DNA of 64,000 nucleotides from the NCBI RefSeq assembly GCF_035920365.1, contig NZ_CP109150.1, positions 6,014,001 to 6,078,000 on the forward strand, in the 5' to 3' direction. This DNA comes from Micromonospora sp. NBC_01740 (GTDB lineage: Bacteria > Actinomycetota > Actinomycetes > Mycobacteriales > Micromonosporaceae). The position numbers were made by a program, and so were the translations under genes. The notes beneath the pieces were generated by a model. The model ran no database searches. It was not told where the DNA came from and worked only from the letters and a program-made list of their open reading frames with translations. This document shows, one piece after another, positions 58,381 through 64,000 of the stretch; the stretch's first letter is position 1, and each line of letters starts with the position of its first letter.

Positions 58381-58465
58381 GCCGGTGGAGGGCGCGTCGA
58401 CCGGTGGAGGGCGTCGGCCGGTGGCGGCGCGGCCGGTGGTGGGCGTGGGCCGGTGGTGGCGTCGG
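58381..58465. repeat. Five degenerate tandem repeats between convergent genes
   Basis: Five copies of a CCGGTGG-centred unit begin at about 58381, 58399, 58417, 58432 and 58449 (period 15-18 bp, consensus GCCGGTGGnGGGCGTCG). They fill the gap between the dioxygenase stop and the convergent monooxygenase stop. No hairpin terminator is obvious here. Confidence 0.7.
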
Positions 58466-59521
58466 TCAGCCGCGCACGATCTGCTCCGTGTAGTCCCAGT
58501 CGTCGTCGAGGGCGGCGTCGCGTTCGCCGGTCAGGCCGGTCAGGTCCGCGCCCGCGACGCGGCCGGCGCCCGCGACGCGGTCCCGCAGGATCCGGGCCGT
58601 GACCACGGCGGCCCGGGTGCCCTGGGCGGTGACCGGGTCCAGGTGGTAGCCGGCGTCGCCGACCAGGCACCAGCCGGGCCCGCTCATCGGCCGGCGCAGC
58701 ATGCGCATCCGCCCGGCGCCGCCGATCGAGGTGGTGCGGCGCCCGACGGCGACGGCCGGGCCGAGATACGGGTCGTCGCGCACCATCCGCTCGTACGAGC
58801 GCGCCGGGTGCCGGCCGGTCTCGTCGATCAGGCTCTGGTGCAGGTCCACCGCGACGCACCACTGCTTGTCGCCGCAGGGCGTCGAGATGAGGACGCTGCG
58901 GTCCTGCAACGAGAAGTAGGAGCGGTCGGTGGGCAGCGGCAGGTTCTCGTAGTAGGCCAGCAGCGCGAACCACGGTGACTCGACCACCCGGTAGGCGTCC
59001 GCCCCCACGCGCTCCGCGTTGCGCGACAGCCGGCCGTCCGCCAGCACCAGCAGGTCGCAGGTGACCTCGCTGTCGACGGCACCGTGCCGGACGGTCACGC
59101 CGCGCACCCTGCCCGCGTCGACTGTGAGGTCCCGCACCCGGGCCGGGCGCCGCACGGTGACGTTGCCCCGGCCGCGCGCCGCGGCCAGCAGCGCCGGGTC
59201 CAGCACCTCGCGGGGCACGCTCATCCGGAACGAGTGGGCGTCCTCGCGCGGGTAGACCCGCTCGACCACGTCCTCGCCGATGCGCTGGGTGTCGCCGTAA
59301 GTGCGCGGGGCGCCGCAGGCCAGGACCGTCTCCAGTAGACCGAGCTCGGCCCAGGCGAGGTTGCCGGAGCGGTCCCAGGTGGACTGCTGCGGCCAGAACG
59401 CGGTGGGCCGCGAGGCGTCGAGGACGAGGACCCGCTCCGCGTACGGCGCGAGGGCCCAGGCGGTGCACGCTCCGGCGATCCGGCCGCCGACCACGACGAC
59501 CTCCCAGTGGCCGCTGATCAC
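58466..59521 (-). CDS. FAD-dependent monooxygenase (UbiH/halogenase-like fold)
   Basis: A 351-residue flavoprotein. The N-terminal Rossmann motif is a variant, VVVVGGRIAGACTAWAL, ending in an acidic LVLDAS. The second FAD motif is WCLVGDAGYHLDPVTAQG, and TCDLLVLADGRLS supplies the DG-type motif. It resembles para-hydroxybenzoate-hydroxylase-like and geranylgeranyl-reductase-like enzymes. I do not see the WxWxIP motif of tryptophan halogenases, so halogenation is not supported. It is the only cluster gene on the minus strand and shares an AT-rich promoter region with the downstream operon, so it may be co-regulated with it. Confidence 0.88.
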   Translation of the reverse strand: MISGHWEVVVVGGRIAGACTAWALAPYAERVLVLDASRPTAFWPQQSTWDRSGNLAWAELGLLETVLACGAPRTYGDTQRIGEDVVERVYPREDAHSFRMSVPREVLDPALLAAARGRGNVTVRRPARVRDLTVDAGRVRGVTVRHGAVDSEVTCDLLVLADGRLSRNAERVGADAYRVVESPWFALLAYYENLPLPTDRSYFSLQDRSVLISTPCGDKQWCVAVDLHQSLIDETGRHPARSYERMVRDDPYLGPAVAVGRRTTSIGGAGRMRMLRRPMSGPGWCLVGDAGYHLDPVTAQGTRAAVVTARILRDRVAGAGRVAGADLTGLTGERDAALDDDWDYTEQIVRG

Positions 59522-59793
59522 GCCGGCACCGGCTCGGCGCGGTGGTGCTCCGGCGGGCTCCCGAGGTCGTCACGCGACACGACTCAGTCTCGCATCCGGA
59601 CCCGACCCGGGGAAGGGAGCAGCCCGGCGAGGCGCGCGGTCCTCGTGGGCGACGAGGCCGGCGTCGCGCGACGGCCCCCGAGGTCGCCGCAACGGCGCAC
59701 ACCGTCGGAGGGATCTTGTTATTACTGGCCGATTACCCAAGACCATTAAATTCACCCAGGTCAGCGGGCTCCCGTCTGGACGTGGGGTGAAAT
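59522..59793. promoter_or_regulatory. Divergent AT-rich promoter region
   Basis: This 272-base gap separates the minus-strand monooxygenase from the plus-strand GNAT operon. The stretch 59714-59757 is among the most AT-rich sequence in the window. A plus-strand pair TTACTG (59722-59727) and TTAAAT (59746-59751) is 18 bases apart. TTTAAT and TAATAA boxes lie on the minus strand. I find no gene here. A divergent promoter, probably with a pathway regulator site, is likely. Confidence 0.5.
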
Positions 59794-60435
59794 GTGAACA
59801 GTCGAACAATCGCGCGCCCGGAGCCCAGGCTCGAGGTCCGGGACCTCGGGTGGCGACAGCTGTGGGCGGGCTCCCGGCTGCTCGCCCAGGCGTACGAGAA
59901 CGGCGCCATCTGGGCCGCCGCCGGCTCGCTCCCCCGGTGGCAGCGCATGTCCGCGCTGACCGCGCTGTACCTGGCCGAGCTGGTGATCGCCCAGCTGATG
60001 AGCTCGGGCATCACCCTCGCCGCGTACCGGGCCGACCGGCTCGACGGGATCCTCGTCCTCTACGGCGACGAGCGCACGACGCCGTGGTGGGGGTGGGCGC
60101 TGCGCTCGGTGGCGTGCCTGCTGGCCGGGCCGCGGGCCGTGATGGAGGCGGTGCGGATCTCCAACGCGCTCGACCGGATGCGCCCCAGCAGCCCGCACGT
60201 GTGGTTCGCGGTGCTCGGCCGGCGGGTCGACTCCGTCGGCGTCGGCTACGTCCTGATGCGCGCCGGCCAGGCGCGGGCCGAGGCCCTCGGCCTGCCGGGC
60301 TACCTGGAGACCTCGGCCGGCCCGGAGCAGGTGCAGATCAACGAGATGCTCGGCTGGACGTCCGTGGACGAGTACGTGCTGAGCACCGGAAGCGTCATCA
60401 AGACGATGTGGCGCGACAACCCGGGGCGGTCATGA
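59794..60435 (+). CDS. GNAT-like acyltransferase
   Basis: A 213-residue protein. The C-terminal half has a GNAT pattern: VWFAVLGRRVDSVGVGYVLM (acyl-CoA loop with G-V-G), RAEALGLPGYLETS and MLGWTSVDEYVL. The N-terminal half holds hydrophobic helices (LTALYLAELVIAQLMSSG; WALRSVACLLAGPRAVMEA), typical of the larger GNAT subgroup rather than true membrane spans. GGGGTGA lies a few bases upstream of the GTG at 59794. Its stop overlaps the transglutaminase-like gene by four bases. The substrate is unknown; acylation of a pathway amine is plausible. Confidence 0.8.
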   Translation: MNSRTIARPEPRLEVRDLGWRQLWAGSRLLAQAYENGAIWAAAGSLPRWQRMSALTALYLAELVIAQLMSSGITLAAYRADRLDGILVLYGDERTTPWWGWALRSVACLLAGPRAVMEAVRISNALDRMRPSSPHVWFAVLGRRVDSVGVGYVLMRAGQARAEALGLPGYLETSAGPEQVQINEMLGWTSVDEYVLSTGSVIKTMWRDNPGRS

Positions 60436-61451
60436 CGGCCCCCGGACTGGCCCGGGGGCTGGACACGCTCTTCGCGGTCCCGCCGGAGCACCGGCTCGGC
60501 GACGTCGACCGCGCCTCGGCGAGACAGGTCCTCGGCTGCGACGACCACACGCTCTCCACGTTGCTCGACCGCGGGCTGCCCGCCAGTGGTGACCCGGGCG
60601 AGGAGCGTTTCGACTCGCGCGACCTGTTCAACCTGGCGCTGTACTCGGGCACCGGCACGACCGTGCCGGAGCAGGCCTTCGCCTACTCGCTGCGGTGGAT
60701 GCGCTCGTCGACCGAGGAGCTGCTCGCGCCCCGCGCCTCCCGGTTCGCGCTGCGGATCGCGTGTGCCGCCGACGCGTGCGGCCCGCAGCCGACCAGCACG
60801 CTGGCGTTGCCGCGCCCCGAACGCTGCGGCGGCGCGGTGCACGACCTGACGGTCGAACCCGCCGACGGCGGCGCCGGACCGAGCGCCGAGCGCGGCGACA
60901 CCGTCACCCGTACGGCGTCGCAGCTCGCCGTCACCGCCACCGTCCACACGACGGGCGAGCGGGCCGAGCTGCGCTCCCCGGAGCTGCGGGCGATCGCCGC
61001 CGAGTTCGCCGCCATGGACCTGCGCTGGGTCAAGCTGCCCGAGGCCCTGCAGAACGACGTGGACCTGGTGACCACGCACGGCGTGGCGAGCTGCGACTCG
61101 GCGAGCCGGTACCTGGCCCAGCTCTGCCACCGGGCCGGCATCCCGGCGGTCACCCGGATCGGCTGGGTCGTCGGCATGCTCGACCTGGTCCACGCCTGGG
61201 TCGAGGTCGAGGACGCCGACGGGGCGACCAAGGTCATCGACCCGGTCTTCGCGCTGTTCTCCGCCACCGTGCGCGACACCAACCCGCTGCTGCGCGATCC
61301 GGCCGTCGCGCTGCGCACCAACCGGCTCATCCCGACGGGCCTCTCCACGGGACGGGCCGTGGCCGAACACCGGTGCGCCGACGAACCGTCGGCTGCCCGG
61401 CTCACCACGAAGATCCTCCCCGCACCGACACGCCCCCAGGAGGGGTCATGA
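60432..61451 (+). CDS. Transglutaminase-like enzyme
   Basis: A 339-residue protein. The transglutaminase-core triad is visible: Cys in GVASCDSASRYLAQLCHRAG, His in VHAWVEVED and Asp in KVIDPVFAL. About 200 residues of N-terminal sequence precede it, including LGDVDRASARQVLGCDDHTL, not recognised. It starts in an ATGA overlap with the GNAT gene and ends in another with an acyl carrier protein gene. A transglutaminase homologue (AdmF of andrimid biosynthesis) is known to form an amide between carrier-bound substrates; the direct link to carrier proteins here suggests similar amide-forming chemistry. That role is inference. Confidence 0.88.
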   Translation: MTAPGLARGLDTLFAVPPEHRLGDVDRASARQVLGCDDHTLSTLLDRGLPASGDPGEERFDSRDLFNLALYSGTGTTVPEQAFAYSLRWMRSSTEELLAPRASRFALRIACAADACGPQPTSTLALPRPERCGGAVHDLTVEPADGGAGPSAERGDTVTRTASQLAVTATVHTTGERAELRSPELRAIAAEFAAMDLRWVKLPEALQNDVDLVTTHGVASCDSASRYLAQLCHRAGIPAVTRIGWVVGMLDLVHAWVEVEDADGATKVIDPVFALFSATVRDTNPLLRDPAVALRTNRLIPTGLSTGRAVAEHRCADEPSAARLTTKILPAPTRPQEGS

Positions 61452-61720
61452 GTACGACCGAGACCGTTCCGGAGTTCCTCACCACGTTCCTGCGCGCCAG
61501 ATGTCCGGACATCGACTCGGTCGGGCTCGACGACGACCTCGTGGACACGGGCGTCCTGAACTCGATGCACTTCGTCGAGCTGCTCTACCTGATCGAGGCG
61601 GAGCTGGGCACGGAGATCTCCCTCGACGAGGTGAGCACGGACGACTTCCGCACCATCTCCCGGATCACGCGACGTTTCTTCACCCCGGGGCAGGGCCCCG
61701 GCGCGACACCCAAGGAGTAG
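61448..61720 (+). CDS. Free-standing acyl carrier protein 1
   Basis: A 90-residue carrier protein. The phosphopantetheine serine is in DTGVLNSMHFVELLYLIE (about residue 39), followed by the helix ELGTEISLDEVSTDDF. It starts in an ATGA overlap with the transglutaminase-like gene and is followed two bases after its stop by a second carrier gene. AAGGAG near its end is the ribosome site of the next gene. It probably tethers the substrate activated by the downstream AMP ligase. Confidence 0.93.
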   Translation: MSTTETVPEFLTTFLRARCPDIDSVGLDDDLVDTGVLNSMHFVELLYLIEAELGTEISLDEVSTDDFRTISRITRRFFTPGQGPGATPKE

Positions 61721-61722
61721 CA

Positions 61723-61974
61723 ATGTTGGAGACCCGCGTCCGCGAGGTCGTCGGCTCGGTGTTCGGTGTCGCACCGGACGAGCTGCCCGAGCGCCTGGAC
61801 CCGGACACCGTCCCGGGCTGGACCTCGCTGCGCCAGATCCAGCTCATGATGGCGCTCGAGAACGCGTTCGGCATCGAGATCGACCCGAACCTGCTGCCGG
61901 CCCTCGCGTCCGGCCCGGCGATCGTGCAGTACCTCGAGGAGACGCTGGCGGTCCCGGACGGGACGGCCCGATGA
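61723..61974 (+). CDS. Free-standing acyl carrier protein 2
   Basis: An 83-residue carrier protein with the prosthetic-group serine in PGWTSLRQIQLMMALENAFG (about residue 37) and the helix III region IEIDPNLLPALAS. The residue before the serine is Thr rather than the usual Asp. AAGGAG lies about seven bases upstream of the ATG. Its sequence differs clearly from the adjacent carrier, so the two probably hold different substrates. The stop overlaps the AMP ligase start. Confidence 0.9.
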   Translation: MLETRVREVVGSVFGVAPDELPERLDPDTVPGWTSLRQIQLMMALENAFGIEIDPNLLPALASGPAIVQYLEETLAVPDGTAR

Positions 61975-63524
61975 CGGCGTACCACCCGCAGTTGCGCACG
62001 GTGCACGACGTCGTCGCCTTCCACGCCGGGCAGCGGCCCGACCATCCGGCGGTGCACTGCGAGGACCGTACGGTCAGCTACGCGCAGCTGCACCGGTCGA
62101 GCAACCGGACGGCGCACGCCCTGCGGCGCGCCGGGGTCACGGCCGGGCACCGCGTCGCCTACCTGGGCAAGGAGTCCGAGCACTACTACGACGTCCTGTT
62201 CGCCTGTGCCAAGACCGGCACCGTGCTGGTCCCCATCAACTGGCGGCTGCGCGCCGGCGAGATCCGGCACATCATGCGCGACTCCGGCAGCACGGTCCTC
62301 TTCTGCGACGAGGATCTCCTGGACACCGTCGACGCGCTGCGGCCGGACCTGCCCGAGCTGCGCGAGGTCGTGTCGCTGGCCGGCTTCACCGGTTGGCAGG
62401 CCGACGAGGACGCCGACCTGGACCCGTCCTGGACCGAGGAGCAACCCCTGGCCCAGGTGTACACCAGCGGCACGACCGGCAACCCCAAGGGTGTCGTGCT
62501 GGCCCACCGCAGCTTCTTCGCGGTGCGGGACGCGCTCGCCTCCGAGGGCCTGGACTGGATCGACTGGCGGCCGGACGACGTGAGCCTGATCGGCATCCCG
62601 GGGTTTCACATCGGTGGACTCTGGTGGTCGATCCAGGGGTTCAGCGCCGGCATCACCAACGTGTCGGTCCGGGTGTTCGCCGGGCACGAGGCGGTCCGCC
62701 TCATCCGCCGCCACGGCGTCACCACGGCGTGTGTCGTGCCGGCCCAGTTGCAGATGATGCTCGCGCCGCCCCGGCCGAAGCGGGAGGACTTCGTCTCGCT
62801 GCGGAAGATCGTCTACGGCGGGTCGCCGATCTCCGAGGCGTTGCTCGGCCGCAGCATCGAGATGTTCGACTGCGAGTTCGCGCAGATCTACGGCCTGTCC
62901 GAGAGCGGCAACACCGCCGTCTGCCTGCCGCCGTCGGAGCACGTCGTCGGCGGGCCGCGCATGCAGGCGGCCGGCCGGCCGTACCCGGGCTTCGCCGTGA
63001 AGATCATCGATGGTACGGGCCGCGTGCTGCCGCCGTTCGAGGTCGGCGAGATCTGCCTGTCGACCCCGGCGCGGATGATCGAGTACCGGGGCCTGCCCGA
63101 AGCCACCGCCGCGACCCTGGTCGACGGCTGGCTGCACACCGGCGACGCTGGCTACCTCGACGACGAGGGCTTCCTCTTCGTACGCGACCGGATCAAGGAC
63201 ACGATCATCGTGGCCGGCGAGAACGTCTACCCGGCGGAGATCGAGAACGCGGTCTGCGCGTACCCGGGGGTGGTCGAGGCCGCCGCCGTCGCCGTGCCGC
63301 ACGAGCACTGGGGCGAGGTCGTGCACTGCTTCGTGGTGACCCACCCCGACCAGCCCGCGACCGCCCGCGATCTCACCCCGTTCCTGCGGGGGCGGATCGC
63401 CGACTTCAAGATCCCGGCGAGCTTCGAGTTCGTCGACCAGTTGCCCCGCAACCCCAGCGGAAAACTCCTCCGGCGGGAGCTGCGCGAGAGGTTCTGGCAG
63501 CACCTCGACCGGCGCGTGGCCTGA
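61971..63524 (+). CDS. Acyl-AMP ligase / acyl-CoA synthetase family enzyme
   Basis: A 517-residue ANL-superfamily enzyme. The ATP-binding P-loop is YTSGTTGNPKGVVL (about residue 165). FAQIYGLSESG gives the A5 motif, GWLHTGDAGYLDDEG the A7-A8 hinge and NPSGKLLRREL the C-terminal catalytic lysine. It lies directly after two carrier protein genes (ATGA overlap), so loading an acid onto a carrier protein is more likely than making a free CoA ester. The acid cannot be predicted. It has neither the carrier nor the condensation domain of the NRPS enzymes. Confidence 0.93.
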   Translation: MTAYHPQLRTVHDVVAFHAGQRPDHPAVHCEDRTVSYAQLHRSSNRTAHALRRAGVTAGHRVAYLGKESEHYYDVLFACAKTGTVLVPINWRLRAGEIRHIMRDSGSTVLFCDEDLLDTVDALRPDLPELREVVSLAGFTGWQADEDADLDPSWTEEQPLAQVYTSGTTGNPKGVVLAHRSFFAVRDALASEGLDWIDWRPDDVSLIGIPGFHIGGLWWSIQGFSAGITNVSVRVFAGHEAVRLIRRHGVTTACVVPAQLQMMLAPPRPKREDFVSLRKIVYGGSPISEALLGRSIEMFDCEFAQIYGLSESGNTAVCLPPSEHVVGGPRMQAAGRPYPGFAVKIIDGTGRVLPPFEVGEICLSTPARMIEYRGLPEATAATLVDGWLHTGDAGYLDDEGFLFVRDRIKDTIIVAGENVYPAEIENAVCAYPGVVEAAAVAVPHEHWGEVVHCFVVTHPDQPATARDLTPFLRGRIADFKIPASFEFVDQLPRNPSGKLLRRELRERFWQHLDRRVA

Positions 63525-63582
63525 CAGCCGACGCGGTCCCCGTCCGGCCCCCAACACCCACCCTTCGTGCAAAGGCGGATCG

Positions 63583-64000
63583 ATGCACATTTTCCTGCGC
63601 CACAACAGCGACCGGATCGCGCTGTCGACAGGCAGCCCCAACCGGATCTCGCTCGGCTACTCGGAGGACCCGCGAGCGGTAGCGGGCCGTCTTCCCCGAC
63701 GCGGCGCCGACGAGCCGAAGAACGTGCTCCTGCTGGGCGCGAACGGATACGTCGGCATGCACATGCTGCGTGAGCTCCTCGGCGACGCCCGGGTGGCGAC
63801 GGTCTACGCCCTGGTGCGCCGCAAGGGCGACAAGTCCGGCGAGGACCGCATCGCCCGGCAGCTGCGCAAGTACAAGATGGAGCTGCCCGACACCGGGAAG
63901 CTGTCGGTCCTGGAGGGCAGCTACCTGGAGCCGGCGATGGGGCTCGACCCCGCCGCCCACCACGAGCTGCTCACCGAGGTCGACGTGGTCATCGACGCCG
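63583..64000 (+). CDS. Thioester reductase-like NAD(P)-binding enzyme (3' truncated by the window)
   Basis: The frame from the ATG at 63583 stays open to the right edge (139 residues visible). After a 45-residue N-terminal extension it has a Rossmann motif NVLLLGANGYVGMHMLRELL, a VYALVRRK strand and the segment LSVLEGSYLEPAMGLD, typical of thioester reductase (Male-sterility/NAD-binding 4) domains. Such enzymes reduce a carrier-bound acyl thioester to an aldehyde or alcohol. It follows the AMP ligase by 58 bases. Catalytic Tyr/Lys residues lie beyond the window. Confidence 0.8.
   Translation, partial: MHIFLRHNSDRIALSTGSPNRISLGYSEDPRAVAGRLPRRGADEPKNVLLLGANGYVGMHMLRELLGDARVATVYALVRRKGDKSGEDRIARQLRKYKMELPDTGKLSVLEGSYLEPAMGLDPAAHHELLTEVDVVIDA

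Noticed and set aside
58466..59521. The flavoprotein as a tryptophan-type halogenase
   Set aside because: The FAD motifs fit, but the WxWxIP halogenase motif was not found, so it is called a monooxygenase.

Overview
The window comes from a very GC-rich actinomycete. Nearly every third codon position is G or C, and long antisense open frames run throughout. The organism could be a Micromonospora-like member of Micromonosporaceae, but that is inference from composition and gene content, with no marker gene to prove it. No rRNA, tRNA, CRISPR array or insertion sequence is visible.

Positions 1-17,300 are ordinary genome: a truncated peptidoglycan amidase; a decayed beta-lactamase-like pseudogene; a large-subunit KatE-type catalase; an M23/peptidoglycan-binding secreted protein; a small membrane protein; a 1,451-residue subtilisin; a small P-loop kinase; a secreted propeller-like protein; and a secreted SdrD-B-type protein. 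Between 12,370 and 16,148 lies a coherent set: an M20 amidohydrolase divergent from a GNAT / SIS / N-acylamino acid racemase operon. It matches the known N-succinyl route that converts D-amino acids to L-amino acids. The M20 gene appears leaderless, and an inverted repeat covers its start.

From 17,357 to the right edge the window is a biosynthetic gene cluster that continues beyond the window. An MFS exporter and an MbtH-like protein precede five assembly-line genes, which run in one direction and are joined by stop/start overlaps or a one-base gap, except for the 78-base leader before NRPS3. By hand alignment they read: NRPS1 = C-A-T fused to a LanB-type tRNA-dependent glutamylation domain; NRPS2 = C-A(Gly)-T; an alanine-rich accessory protein; NRPS3 = C-A(Thr)-T-[dual C/E]-A(Arg)-T-C-A(Pro-like)-T-Cy-A(Cys)-T-Ox, giving a thiazole; NRPS4 = TubC-type docking domain-C-A-T-TE; NRPS5 = A(Val/Ile-like)-T-C-A(Pro-like)-T-KS-KR-ACP-TE, with no acyltransferase.

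Downstream are a GSCFA protein, an SGNH-like protein, a TauD-type dioxygenase and a convergent FAD monooxygenase. These are followed by a second operon: GNAT, transglutaminase-like enzyme, two free-standing acyl carrier proteins, an acyl-AMP ligase and a partial thioester reductase. I infer that this operon makes or attaches an acyl or amine building block on carrier proteins, while the NRPS/PKS makes a thiazole-containing peptide. The most unusual element is the NRPS-LanB fusion. The order of the assembly line and the structure of the product cannot be settled from sequence alone, because there are two thioesterases and a missing acyltransferase.
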